Shown here: in pieces, positions 27,320 to 36,126 of the stretch
Layout: every line of letters begins with the position of its first letter
Numbering within the stretch: position 1 is the stretch's first letter
Source of the DNA: Deltaproteobacteria bacterium
GTDB lineage: Bacteria > Myxococcota_A > Polyangia > Haliangiales > SHYZ01
DNA length: 64,000 nucleotides
Assembly (NCBI GenBank): GCA_016210055.1
Contig: JACQUZ010000103.1
Location: 20,644 to 84,643 of the forward strand
Direction of reading: 5' to 3'
The notes under the pieces: model-generated
Database searches by the model: none
What the model was told of the DNA's origin: nothing
What the model saw: only the letters and a program-made list of their open reading frames with translations
Made by a program: the position numbers and the translations under genes

Positions 27320-28456
27320 ATGGCATTGACGGTTCTCGACCTTTACAGCGGTTGTGGCGGCCTGAGCCTCGGGTTTGAGCTTTGCGGCGCGTACCGGGTG
27401 CTCGCAGGGCTCGACAAGTTTGAATGGGCGGTGAGATCCTTCTACGAGAACCACCCCGCGGCGTGCCGAGGGTTTTCGCTCCCCGTCGATATTGGCGCCA
27501 CGACTGGAGACAAGATCGTCGAGATTCTGGGCGAGCGTCCCGACGTCGTCGTCGGTGGTCCTCCCTGTCAGGGGTTCAGCAAGGCGGGCCGGAGAACGGG
27601 TGCGGATCCGCGCAATGCCGAGGTCTGGAATTTCCAACGCCTGACCTGCGAGCTATCGCCCTCGGCGTTCGTCATGGAAAACGTCGACGGGCTGCTCACC
27701 ACGGGGCAAGCGACCAGGGGATCCATCGTCTCGGAGCTGGCCGATCGCTTTGAAGGGCACGGCTATGCGATGCATTCCGCGATTCTTGATTCGGCACATT
27801 TTCGCGCGCCTCAGCGACGAAAACGCTTCTTCTTGGTGGGCCTTAAGGAGAAAGCCCATTTCGCGTTTCCCTCGCCAGCCTGTGGCGACGAGGGGCCCGA
27901 GCCCTTCTGCACCGTATCGGATGCGCTCGATGATCTTCCGACCCCGTTGCCGCAGGACCCTCAGCCCTATGGGCCCAAGCGACCGACCACTTGGTTGCAG
28001 CGTTTCTTGCGGGAAGGATCGCACGCGCTCCATCAGCACTCCTTGACCGCCCACGCGCCCGAAATGGTGCGTCGCCTGCGGGTGCTCAAGCAGGGAACCC
28101 GCCTTTACCCAAACTGGAACCACTCGTGGTACCGACTCGATCCCGAGCGCCCATCGCCCGCCGTCAAGGAGAACCACCGAGCGCCGTTCGTGCACCCTGC
28201 CGAGTCGCGCGTCGTCTCGGTGCGCGAGTGCGCCCGCCTGCAGACGTTCCCTGATCGCTATCGGATCTTGGGCACGAAAACCGCGCAGCTCATTCAGGTG
28301 GGAAATGCGGTTCCCGTGCTGCTTGCAGCAAGCGTGGCCACATCGCTCGCCCACGCTCTGGGTTGTGCCTCAGAGGTAACCTGTCCGGGTGGATTGCCGA
28401 GTCGCTTCTTGCCTTTCGTGAAAGCACCTGCGAGGCGAGTTGTCAGGAATGGTTAG
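27320..28456 (+). CDS. C5-cytosine DNA methyltransferase (orphan)
   Basis: 378 residues with all main motifs in order: I DLYSGCGGLSLG, IV GGPPCQGFSKAG (catalytic Cys83), VI ENVDGL (Glu120), VIII QRRKRFFLVG, IX RECARLQTFPD and X QVGNAVP. The target-recognition region between VIII and IX (about residues 180-300) is short, suggesting a 4-6 base site; the specificity cannot be read by eye. It would methylate C5 of cytosine with SAM. No restriction endonuclease or Vsr gene lies next to it: downstream is an outer-membrane protein and upstream is the Mig-like glycosylase. ATG 27320 lacks a clear Shine-Dalgarno. Confidence 0.93.
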   Translation: MALTVLDLYSGCGGLSLGFELCGAYRVLAGLDKFEWAVRSFYENHPAACRGFSLPVDIGATTGDKIVEILGERPDVVVGGPPCQGFSKAGRRTGADPRNAEVWNFQRLTCELSPSAFVMENVDGLLTTGQATRGSIVSELADRFEGHGYAMHSAILDSAHFRAPQRRKRFFLVGLKEKAHFAFPSPACGDEGPEPFCTVSDALDDLPTPLPQDPQPYGPKRPTTWLQRFLREGSHALHQHSLTAHAPEMVRRLRVLKQGTRLYPNWNHSWYRLDPERPSPAVKENHRAPFVHPAESRVVSVRECARLQTFPDRYRILGTKTAQLIQVGNAVPVLLAASVATSLAHALGCASEVTCPGGLPSRFLPFVKAPARRVVRNG

Positions 28457-28526
28457 CCCCGTCGAGAAGCCGCCTTGAAACGCAACTTGGCGATGTGCAA
28501 GTGGTTGCCCTACTTGCCCCTGCTCC

Positions 28527-28556
28527 TTGACACCCTCTGTACCCCTGTAGTACAGC
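28527..28556 (+). promoter_or_regulatory. Candidate promoter of the outer-membrane protein and metzincin genes, with dyad
   Basis: A consensus TTGACA (28527-28532), 18-base spacer, TACAGC. The spacer and -10 hold the inverted repeat CTGTAC (7 bases) GTACAG at 28537-28555, which could bind a regulator. Confidence 0.5.
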
Positions 28557-28601
28557 CGTGCGCAGGCCGAAACTTTACCCAATGAAAGAGGGCGGTCGTA
28601 G

Positions 28602-29786
28602 ATGAAGAACGCGATACTCGTGGGACTTGCGCTCGGTGCGAGCGTGGTCCCAAGGCTGGCGTTTTCGGAGACAGCGGAAGTCGAATCCAAGAAGTCGCTC
28701 CCCCTCTATGGGTTGAGCTTTGGGCTCGGCGTCGAAGACACATCGGGCGTCAATTTCGAGCCCGAGAATTACAACAACGTCCTCTCGTACAGCTTCTCCA
28801 CGAGCTGGCAGGCCGGAAAGCTTCTCGCCAAGGACACGTTTTGGGAGCCGCTCAAGGCGTCTGCGAGCTTCAGCCTCTCGCACGAGCTTGCTGGTAATAG
28901 CGAGCTTTACCGTGGGACCCAGTTCTCTCCGTCGTCGCGTTATTACTCGAACCGCGCGGACTCGATCTTCATCGACGACACGGGCGGGATCGTGAACGTC
29001 GAGTCGGTGCCCCGTGGGGGATTCGACGGGGCTGACAAGCGACTCAACTACTCGGACATCTCCCTGTCGCTCGAGCATTCCAAGATCGCCGAGCTCGCGA
29101 GCCTCGGAGGAGCGAGGCTAAGCGGTGGCCTCCGCGGCGCTCTGCCGATCTCGGTATCCAGCCGCAACGCAGACCTCTACACGAACTTGGCGCTGTCCAT
29201 GGGTCTCCGGTGGAAGCTCATGGAAGATAAATTGTCGCTATCCCTGAATCTTGGGGCGACCAAGCACTTCGGTGCCTACAAGAACGCCAGTATTAAGACC
29301 AATGACGACACCATAGACGTCAACGGCGTGCCCTATGATCCCCCGACGATTTATCCTGCCAAGGGCGGCAAGAGCACGAACTTTGGACTTAGCAGCGGCC
29401 TCAGGGTGGGCTACGAAATTAGTGATAGCCTGAGCGCGAGCGCTCGCTATTCCCTGTCTGCAAGCAGGTCTTATGGGATTTCGGACTGCACCCTCGAGGT
29501 CGCCGGCTCGGGCACCGTGGACGTTTGCCAGAGCAACGAGGAGTTGGGCGTCACCGCGGGCGGCGATTGGAGGAACAGCCAGGCTTTTGGGATTGGGCTT
29601 TCCTATACGGTAAATGATTGGCTCGGCTTGGGTGCATCCTTGAGCACCGAGTCGCCTCTTCGTCAAGCAGACGGGCATGGTTACCGCCAGCCATTCGTCA
29701 ATCTCAATCGAAATGGTTACACCAGCGTCGGCGTGAGTGCCGATATCACGGTGGAAGAGTTCTACAAGGTCGTGGCCAAGAGGTAG
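28602..29786 (+). CDS. Outer-membrane beta-barrel-like protein of unknown function
   Basis: 394 residues. A signal peptide (MKNAILVGLALGASVVPRLAFS, cleaved near SET) is followed by about 14 amphipathic strands with alternating residues, for example ASARYSLSASRSYG, FGIGLSYTVNDWLGLGASLS and YTSVGVSADITVEEFY. Two cysteines (SDCTLEV...VDVCQS) may form a loop disulfide. GAGGG precedes the ATG. The metzincin lipoprotein gene follows after 27 bases, so they are probably cotranscribed. I do not recognise a named family. Confidence 0.75.
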   Translation: MKNAILVGLALGASVVPRLAFSETAEVESKKSLPLYGLSFGLGVEDTSGVNFEPENYNNVLSYSFSTSWQAGKLLAKDTFWEPLKASASFSLSHELAGNSELYRGTQFSPSSRYYSNRADSIFIDDTGGIVNVESVPRGGFDGADKRLNYSDISLSLEHSKIAELASLGGARLSGGLRGALPISVSSRNADLYTNLALSMGLRWKLMEDKLSLSLNLGATKHFGAYKNASIKTNDDTIDVNGVPYDPPTIYPAKGGKSTNFGLSSGLRVGYEISDSLSASARYSLSASRSYGISDCTLEVAGSGTVDVCQSNEELGVTAGGDWRNSQAFGIGLSYTVNDWLGLGASLSTESPLRQADGHGYRQPFVNLNRNGYTSVGVSADITVEEFYKVVAKR

Positions 29787-29813
29787 TTATTGAAAACGGA
29801 CATGGAGGCATCA

Positions 29814-32800
29814 ATGAGGTCGACGCTCCGAGTAGCCGCTGTTCTAGCCCTGGGAATCGCGGCCGTAGGCTGCGCCGAGGAACGGGAACCTCGGTCTTAC
29901 GTGCAGCCGAACGTGATCAAGAAGACGGATCTTGCCGGTACCTGGTACTACAAGGGGACCGTCATCGACAACCCGGCGATTACCGGTCCAACGTTCAAAG
30001 GCTATTACGCCGCGGCGATGGACAAGATTACGTTCGAGATCCGCGAAGACGTGCTGATCGCGCGGCGAACGTACGAGACGTTCCAGGGCGCCGAGGACGA
30101 GTTCCGGGAGAAGAAGGAGGGGGCGGTTGCGCAGCCGATCGCCGCATGGCGGGTCTCCCACCTCGACATCATTCGCGACTACAACGCGGCGACGGGCGAA
30201 GAGACGAACGTCATCCGTGAGTCCACGGAGCGACCTTGGTACGAGCGCGACTTTATCCGCGTGGATTGGAGCGAGAGCCTCATCACCAACTACTACGATC
30301 CGCTCTTCACGTTTGACGATATCCAGGTCGATCCTGTCAGCTACTTCGTGACGGATCCGAACGATCCGGATGCATTCCATGCTGAGCGCGACAAGAACAA
30401 GAGCATTACGTATTTCGACTTCGTCAACAAGCTGTCGATCAAGCCGCTCCAGCAGGCGTACGAAGACGAAGACGGGCACGTTCATTCCTTCCCGGCCTGC
30501 TACTTCCTGTACCAGCCCTGGGATTGCAACGCCCAGATCGCGCGGATTCGGTACTCGTTCCTCAAGGTGGATCCGCGGCGCCAGGAGCAGTTCGATTTCA
30601 TTCCCTGGAGCGACCAGGATCAAAAGCTGTTCGGCTTCTTCGATTCAGAGCGGAAGAGCTACAACCGGCAATACGGCGCCACGCTGAGTGGCCGCGCCAA
30701 GCTTAACGGCCGCTTCAGACTCTGGAAGGAAGCCTACGAGAAGAACGCGGACGGCACCCTGAAGCTCGTCGATGGCAAGGTGGTTCCGCTTGCGCACGAC
30801 AAGCGCGAGGTAGAGCCGATCCTGTACTACCCGAACAGCGAGTTCCCGGATTCGCTCCGAAACGCTGGGCAAAAGATCATGGACGAGTGGGACGTGGCCT
30901 TCAAGGCCACGGTCACCGGGCTTGGCGGCCAGCTCCCGTCTGACGGTCATGTGGTCGTGTGGTGCCCGCACAACCCGACCCAGGCAGGGGATCCAAAACA
31001 GTGCCTCGAGCACGCGGCGAACGCAAAGCATCCAGACGGCGTGGGAGTCACCATCAACGACGGCGACCTCCGCTTTAACCTGCTCGCGTGGGTCAACGAG
31101 CACCAGACCACGGGGCCGCTCGGATTCGGCCCGTCGTTCCAGGATCCGGAGACCGGTGAAACCATTCAGGCAGAAGCCTGGGTTTATGGCGCCGCCCTGG
31201 ACACCTACGCGACGTGGGGGCGTGACCAGGTACTCCTCCTCCTCGGCAAGATCGATCCTAAGGAGTACATCAAGGGCGTAAACGTTAGCGATTACGTCAA
31301 GAAGATGCGCTACGGCAAGATGGATCAGCCGACGTACACGCCTGAGGATATCGCGAGGGCCTACAGCAAGATGCGGACGAGCTTCGTGAAGGATAGCAAC
31401 ACTCACGTCAAGCTCGACCTTTCCAATCCGTGGAAAATCGGACGATCGCTTCGCAACCGCATCGAGGCAGTCACCGAAAGTGGCGTTCTCGGCGATGGGC
31501 TCAATCGCGTGGCCGACGCGCTAGCGAATCTCCGCGCCCGCGATCCTGGCCTCGAGCGACGCCTCTTGACTCCCGAGCTCATGCAGGCGAACGGTGACCT
31601 GCTCGCACAGCTCGGACTCGATCCGAGCACTGATCCTGCCCTCTTGCCTCAATCGGTGGTCGAGAAGGCCTCGCCGCTAAGCTATGGAAAGATGTTCCAC
31701 AAGCGTGAGGCGCTCAGGCGTCGCGCAGCACGCCATGCCATCGATTTCTGGGAGCTGGATGCTGGATTTACCGATGATTCCGTCGCTGGCGTGGCGAAGG
31801 AGCTAGCCGCTAAGTTCAACCTCGATACGGAGGAAGGCAAGGAAGAGGCTCGCAAGTGGATTCGCGAGCAGGTGTATATCGGCGTCGCGCTCCACGAGGT
31901 TGGCCACAACTTCGGCCTGCGCCACAACTTCTCGGGCTCCTTTGACGCGATGAACTACCACGACAAGTACTGGCAGCTCCGCACCAAGAATGGCGCTCTC
32001 AAGGACACCTTGAAGCCGCGGTTCGTCGATGCGGAGGGTGGAAAGATCACCCAGGAAGAAGTCGACGGACGTATTTCCGAGTACCAGTACTCGACTGTCA
32101 TGGACTACGGCTCACGGTTTAATTCGGACATCCAATTCCTGGGCAAGTACGACATCGCGGCAATCAAGTACGGATACGGCCGCCTCGTCGAGGTGTTCGA
32201 TAAGGTCAAGGAAGAGCAGGACATTATTCTCATTAATCTGTTTAATTCCTTCGGCTTCCCGACCCCGATTCGAGGGAACTTCAACAGCGCGATCAACTAC
32301 TGGCACCTGCCGCGGCTGTTCGACAGCCTCGACGACATGAAGACCCGTTCCGACGTCAAGTTCCTAGACATGCAGTACGACCAGGAGTACGGCATCCCTT
32401 GGGCCGCGAAGGACGGCAGGATGCGCGTGCCCTACAAGTTCTGCAGCGACGAGTTCCGCGGCTTCGATCCTGACTGCAACGTGTACGATCAAGGGGCCGA
32501 TTTCTACGAAATCGCCAACGACATCATCACGCGGTACAAGAACGATTACATCTTCAACAACTTCAAGCGCGACCGCCTGCTTTGGTCGCACTCGGGCTAC
32601 GTGAACCGCATCATGGGGCGCTACCTCGAGCCTCTGCGTGGGCAAATGCAGTACTTCGCCCTCTACAGCACGATTTTCGCTGAAGAGGCGCCCAAGTGGT
32701 TCTTTGGCGCAAGCACGCCAGAAGGGATCGACAAGGGCTGGGGGTTCTTTACGATGGCGGTCTCCGAGAGCTTCCAGCTCCTCGGCGACATCATCACGAT

Positions 32801-33650
32801 GCCGGAGCCGGGAAAATACAGCAAGTTCCCGAAACAGATCCTGTCGGACGACCCGGGTAATCAGTCAACGACCATTGATCTCTATCTCCAGCAGTCGGAG
32901 GACGTGGAGGAGAGTGGCGAAATAGCGGTGCCGCTCGGAGAAGGGAAGTTCTTCAACTTCACGTGGGACTACAACGCCAGCTATTACTGGTACGAGCGGC
33001 TGCTTCGCGTGGGCGCTTACCTCGATAAGATACTCGCGGTAAACACGATCACGAATCCCGATTCGAACTTCGTGGCAATCGACACCGGAGCGGAATCGCG
33101 GCGTTATGCCATGAACTACTTCCTGCTCTATCCAGAGCAGATGAAGAAGATGCTCGGCGCGGTCTTGACGCAGGAGTACAAGCAGTTCGCGCCGCAGGTG
33201 GTGAACCCAGGACAGCCCACTCAGTCCATCTATCGCCCCAATTGGTTGTTCGGGGACGAGGCGACAGTGCAAAAGGGCATAGCGATCGATCCGTGGGCGT
33301 CGACCACCGTGCAGGATAACGTGGCCATCTATGGCGTCATTTTCATCCCAGCCTCGTGGGATACGACTTGGCGTGACGAGGCTCGTATCTTCCTTGCTGG
33401 CAACGGTGAGGCCATCGATCTCAAGAGCGACGACGTCACCACCTGCTACGATCCGACGTCCGGGCGGACCTACGTGGCGAAGGAGACCTTCGTCGGCGCC
33501 GACGGGCAGGCGCACGAAGGAATTGGATCACGCATGCTTCGCAACCTATGCCGCCTGAAGACGGATCCGACGAAGCCGCAGTCGATCTCCTACCTCAACT
33601 ACGTGGACAACATCGAGATCATGCGCCGGTTGACCCGGGATTACTTGTAG
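29814..33650 (+). CDS. Large metzincin-type zinc metallopeptidase lipoprotein
   Basis: 1278 residues. ATG 29814 has GGAGG six bases upstream; TTG 29790 and ATG 29802 are less likely. A lipoprotein signal ends in AVGC (Cys21). Around residue 700 is HEVGHNFGLRH, the HExxHxxGxxH zinc site of metzincins, and about 60 residues later STVMDYGSRF provides the methionine turn. The extended sequence GHNFGLRHNFSGSFDA resembles the DUF5117/DUF4953 family of bacterial surface metallopeptidases. The region N-terminal to the site (YTRYQ-type blocks such as FIRVDWSESLITNYYDP) is conserved-looking but has no named domain. The protein is probably outer-membrane anchored. It is followed by a strong terminator. 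Confidence 0.85.
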   Translation: MRSTLRVAAVLALGIAAVGCAEEREPRSYVQPNVIKKTDLAGTWYYKGTVIDNPAITGPTFKGYYAAAMDKITFEIREDVLIARRTYETFQGAEDEFREKKEGAVAQPIAAWRVSHLDIIRDYNAATGEETNVIRESTERPWYERDFIRVDWSESLITNYYDPLFTFDDIQVDPVSYFVTDPNDPDAFHAERDKNKSITYFDFVNKLSIKPLQQAYEDEDGHVHSFPACYFLYQPWDCNAQIARIRYSFLKVDPRRQEQFDFIPWSDQDQKLFGFFDSERKSYNRQYGATLSGRAKLNGRFRLWKEAYEKNADGTLKLVDGKVVPLAHDKREVEPILYYPNSEFPDSLRNAGQKIMDEWDVAFKATVTGLGGQLPSDGHVVVWCPHNPTQAGDPKQCLEHAANAKHPDGVGVTINDGDLRFNLLAWVNEHQTTGPLGFGPSFQDPETGETIQAEAWVYGAALDTYATWGRDQVLLLLGKIDPKEYIKGVNVSDYVKKMRYGKMDQPTYTPEDIARAYSKMRTSFVKDSNTHVKLDLSNPWKIGRSLRNRIEAVTESGVLGDGLNRVADALANLRARDPGLERRLLTPELMQANGDLLAQLGLDPSTDPALLPQSVVEKASPLSYGKMFHKREALRRRAARHAIDFWELDAGFTDDSVAGVAKELAAKFNLDTEEGKEEARKWIREQVYIGVALHEVGHNFGLRHNFSGSFDAMNYHDKYWQLRTKNGALKDTLKPRFVDAEGGKITQEEVDGRISEYQYSTVMDYGSRFNSDIQFLGKYDIAAIKYGYGRLVEVFDKVKEEQDIILINLFNSFGFPTPIRGNFNSAINYWHLPRLFDSLDDMKTRSDVKFLDMQYDQEYGIPWAAKDGRMRVPYKFCSDEFRGFDPDCNVYDQGADFYEIANDIITRYKNDYIFNNFKRDRLLWSHSGYVNRIMGRYLEPLRGQMQYFALYSTIFAEEAPKWFFGASTPEGIDKGWGFFTMAVSESFQLLGDIITMPEPGKYSKFPKQILSDDPGNQSTTIDLYLQQSEDVEESGEIAVPLGEGKFFNFTWDYNASYYWYERLLRVGAYLDKILAVNTITNPDSNFVAIDTGAESRRYAMNYFLLYPEQMKKMLGAVLTQEYKQFAPQVVNPGQPTQSIYRPNWLFGDEATVQKGIAIDPWASTTVQDNVAIYGVIFIPASWDTTWRDEARIFLAGNGEAIDLKSDDVTTCYDPTSGRTYVAKETFVGADGQAHEGIGSRMLRNLCRLKTDPTKPQSISYLNYVDNIEIMRRLTRDYL

Positions 33651-33670
33651 CTCACCTGGTAACTGCAAGA

Positions 33671-33707
33671 CGGCGGGCAGGTTTCGGCTTGCCCGCCGTT
33701 TTCTTTT
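33671..33707 (+). terminator. Intrinsic terminator after the metzincin gene
   Basis: A perfect nine-base stem CGGCGGGCA / TGCCCGCCG (33671-33679 with 33690-33698), ten-base loop, then TTTTCTTTT. It closes the 28.6-33.7 kb transcription unit. Confidence 0.85.
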
Positions 33708-33724
33708 CGGCCATCCAATCGACG

Positions 33725-34588
33725 ATGATCGCACCGCGCAAGCTCCGAGACCTGGACCTCGCTGCGGCGAGCGGGATTGCCGCCCTCGGATCGCTCCTTT
33801 ATGTCGTCGCCGACGACGAGACGGATCTCCGCGTGCTCGCTCGGGATGGGGCACCCCTCGGCACGATACCGCTCTTTGCCGAATCGCTCCCCGAAGATCC
33901 AGTGGCGCGAAAGGCGGCGAAGCCCGACCTCGAGGCAGTCACGCTCCTTCCCGACTCGCGCGTGCTCGTCCTTGGTTCGGGCTCGACACCGGCCAGGATG
34001 CGTGGAGCTGCGGTTCCCCCTTGGCCCTGTGCGGACTCCCCGCGATTGATCGACCTTGCGCCGCTTTATCAATCCCTGTCCCGCAAGATCCCTGAACTCA
34101 ACATTGAGGGAGCTGCCGCGTCGCAGGGGCTGCTTCGTCTCTTTCACCGCGGCAATGGGGCAGCAGGGGTGAGCGCGGTCGTTGACCTTTCTCTCGACGG
34201 GGTTCTCGACGCCCTGTGCGCTTCGCGTCCCTGGGACCAAGGGCTAGTTCGTGAAATTCACCGCGTGCAGCTCGGCTCCCTGCAAGGGATACCTCTCGGT
34301 TTCACTGACGCAGCCCCGCTCCCTGGCGGCCAACTCATTTTTTCCGCCGCTGCCGAAGACAGCCCAGACACCTACCGGGACGGACCCTGTGCTGGTTCGA
34401 TCGTCGGCCTCATGGACGCGGACCTGAGGGTCCTTTGGACCAAGCTTATCGATACCCCGACGAAGATCGAAGGCCTCCATGCCTCCTTGTCGTCGCACGG
34501 CGCCTCCATCGAACTCCTCATGGTCGCCGACGCCGATGATCCACGACAGAAATCCCCGCTCCTCGAGGCGAGCATTCTCACGCGCTGA
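33725..34588 (+). CDS. DUF6929-like protein of unknown function (probable beta-propeller)
   Basis: 287 residues without signal peptide. The opening RDLDLAAASGIAALGSLLYVVADDETDL resembles (given in parts) the ASGI...LYVVGDD start of DUF6929-type proteins, in which repeated beta-strands probably form a propeller. Further strand-turn repeats include TLLPDSRVLVLGSGS, GVSAVVDLSLDG and QLIFSAAAEDSPDTYRDGP. Cellular role unknown. It begins 19 bases after the terminator hairpin. No Shine-Dalgarno is obvious before ATG 33725. It is convergent with the CBS gene. Confidence 0.6.
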   Translation: MIAPRKLRDLDLAAASGIAALGSLLYVVADDETDLRVLARDGAPLGTIPLFAESLPEDPVARKAAKPDLEAVTLLPDSRVLVLGSGSTPARMRGAAVPPWPCADSPRLIDLAPLYQSLSRKIPELNIEGAAASQGLLRLFHRGNGAAGVSAVVDLSLDGVLDALCASRPWDQGLVREIHRVQLGSLQGIPLGFTDAAPLPGGQLIFSAAAEDSPDTYRDGPCAGSIVGLMDADLRVLWTKLIDTPTKIEGLHASLSSHGASIELLMVADADDPRQKSPLLEASILTR

Positions 34589-34605
34589 GGCCCGATCCCG
34601 TTCCG

Positions 34606-35073
34606 CTAGTCCTCTTCCGATCCCTCAGGCTCATCCTCGCCCATGCGTGCAGATGGCTTGCTTACTTCCCTGAACACCCTCCCCGTCTGAAGGGGATCCT
34701 CCCGCTGCGCGATGTCGTGGAGACTAACGACCCCAACCACGGCGCCGTGCTCGTCGACCACGGGCAATCGTCGGAGCTCTGCGTCTGCCAGCTTTCTTTC
34801 TACGTCGCCGAGATCCTCGTCTGGCGAGGCCGTGATGATTTCGCGGGAAGCCAGGTAGCCGACGGCGGTGCGCCTCGGGTCCCGATGCTCGGCCACGACC
34901 AGCATCGCAAGGTCGCGATCCGTGATGACCCCGACCAGGCGCCGCGACGTCTCGTCGGTGACGATGGGCACGAACCCGACATTTTCGTCGCGCATGATCC
35001 GCGCGACCTCCTCGGCCGTGGCGTTCTCTCGCGCGATAGGCGCGTCGCGTCGCATGAGGTCCTCGCAGCGCAT
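34606..35073 (-). CDS. CBS-domain pair protein
   Basis: 155 residues. Two CBS motifs: CEDLMRRDAPIARENATAEEVARIM...VGFVPIV...VGVITDRDLA, and REIITASPDEDL...LRRLPVVDEHGAVVGVVSLHDIA. Pairs of this kind bind adenine nucleotides (AMP, ATP, SAM or c-di-AMP in relatives) and act as regulatory proteins. The last 30 residues are acidic (EDEPEGSEED). ATG 35073 has GGGGAGG eight bases upstream. It stands alone, divergent from the superoxide dismutase gene. Confidence 0.88.
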   Translation of the reverse strand: MRCEDLMRRDAPIARENATAEEVARIMRDENVGFVPIVTDETSRRLVGVITDRDLAMLVVAEHRDPRRTAVGYLASREIITASPDEDLGDVERKLADAELRRLPVVDEHGAVVGVVSLHDIAQREDPLQTGRVFREVSKPSARMGEDEPEGSEED

Positions 35074-35163
35074 CCTCGACACCTCCCCTGTGATAGCGTG
35101 CACGGGTCGGGCCGCGGACCACGGCCCGGCTACACTGGGCCGGAGCGGTCGACTTGCCTCCCC

Positions 35164-35191
35164 TTGATCCTCCCGATCTTCGCCCTATAGT
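35164..35191 (+). promoter_or_regulatory. Strong candidate promoter of sod; leaderless mRNA predicted
   Basis: TTGATC (35164-35169), 16-base spacer, TATAGT (35186-35191), followed by only six bases before the ATG at 35198. Transcription should begin at or next to the start codon. Confidence 0.65.
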
Positions 35192-35197
35192 TAGGCG

Positions 35198-35806
35198 ATG
35201 CCCAGAGAACCCAAGAATTACGATCACCTTATCGGAAAGATCCCCGGACTCAGCGAGGCCCAGCTCAAGGCCCATTTCACCCTTTATCAGGGATACGTCA
35301 AGAAGCTCAACGAAATCGAAGAGAAACTAAGCACCGCGGACCGGAGCGCCCCCAATTACTCATTTAACGAGTTCTCGGAGCTCAAGCGGCGAGAGCCCGT
35401 GGCGTTCAACGGCACCTACCTCCATGAGGCGTACTTCGAAAATCTCGCCGCCGACGGAGGAACGCCCCCCGAGTCGTTCAAGAAGGCCGCGACTGCGGCA
35501 TTCGGCTCAGTGGACAACTGGCTCTCGGACGTGAAGGCAGGGCTCCTCTCCGCCCATGGTTGGGTGCTCACCACGTGGAGCTATCCGGACAGCCGGCTGC
35601 GAAATGTCCTCGTGCAGAGCGAACACCACGTGGGTCATCTCATCGACCAGCAGGTCGTGATTGCCGTGGACGCGTGGGAGCATGCCTACTTCCTCGACTA
35701 CGGAGCGAAGAAGGCTGACTACGTGGCCACGGTGCTCAAGTCCATCAACTGGAAGGCCGTGAGCGACCGGATCGCCATGTCCGGCTTGGCGATGACCTTC
35801 AAGTAG
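35198..35806 (+). CDS. Iron/manganese superoxide dismutase, divergent subfamily
   Basis: 202 residues. Metal ligands of Fe/Mn-SOD are recognisable: His in LKAHFTLYQGYV, His in GTYLHEAYFENL, and Asp/His in DAWEHAYFLDY. The first helix differs from classical enzymes: the HHxxYVxxLN element is replaced by HFTLYQGYVKKLN, one residue shorter and lacking the second-sphere histidine pair. Such HFxLYQGYV proteins form a separate bacterial group. It should dismutate superoxide in the cytoplasm (no signal peptide). The -10 lies six bases from the ATG and there is no Shine-Dalgarno. The metal cannot be told from sequence alone. Confidence 0.85.
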   Translation: MPREPKNYDHLIGKIPGLSEAQLKAHFTLYQGYVKKLNEIEEKLSTADRSAPNYSFNEFSELKRREPVAFNGTYLHEAYFENLAADGGTPPESFKKAATAAFGSVDNWLSDVKAGLLSAHGWVLTTWSYPDSRLRNVLVQSEHHVGHLIDQQVVIAVDAWEHAYFLDYGAKKADYVATVLKSINWKAVSDRIAMSGLAMTFK

Positions 35807-35824
35807 CGCATCCGATGGGCAACC

Positions 35825-35853
35825 TTGACGATCCGACCGTCGACGAGTAGGCT
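35825..35853 (+). promoter_or_regulatory. Candidate promoter, leaderless, for the 86-89 residue gene at 35860
   Basis: TTGACG (35825-35830), 17-base spacer, TAGGCT (35848-35853), six bases, then GTG 35860. No Shine-Dalgarno. Confidence 0.5.
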
Positions 35854-35859
35854 ACATAC

Positions 35860-36126
35860 GTGGCGTCTCTCATCGACAACCCGCAGCGCGCACGCCAGCT
35901 CGCGCGTGCTATCGCCTCAGACCTCACGCTCTACCACGAGGCCAAGATCCTCGACGGGATCACCAACGACACCCTGTTTGAGGTGATGTCCGACGAGATC
36001 GAAGAAGGTCGCCATCTCTTCAAGAGTCGAGTGACCGAAGAGATCTTTCACCAGAATATCTACGACCGGGCCATCGTGGACGTCCTCATCAAGTCCAAGG
36101 GTCACGTCAAATCCAAGATCTGGTAG
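35860..36126 (+). CDS. Small conserved-looking cytoplasmic protein, unknown function
   Basis: 88 residues, GTG start. Mostly helical, rich in charged residues (for example ARQLARAIASDLTLYHEAKI and EEIFHQNIYDRAIVDVLIKS), no signal peptide, no cysteine, ends KSKIW. The composition and amphipathic helices suggest a small oligomeric or protein-binding factor. It is directly upstream of, and touches, the rluD reading frame, so translation of the two may be coupled. I do not recognise the family. Confidence 0.65.
   Translation: MASLIDNPQRARQLARAIASDLTLYHEAKILDGITNDTLFEVMSDEIEEGRHLFKSRVTEEIFHQNIYDRAIVDVLIKSKGHVKSKIW

Noticed and set aside
27320..28456. Possibility of a complete restriction-modification system
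   Set aside because: Neither neighbour encodes a nuclease or Vsr; the genes beside it are a glycosylase and an outer-membrane protein.
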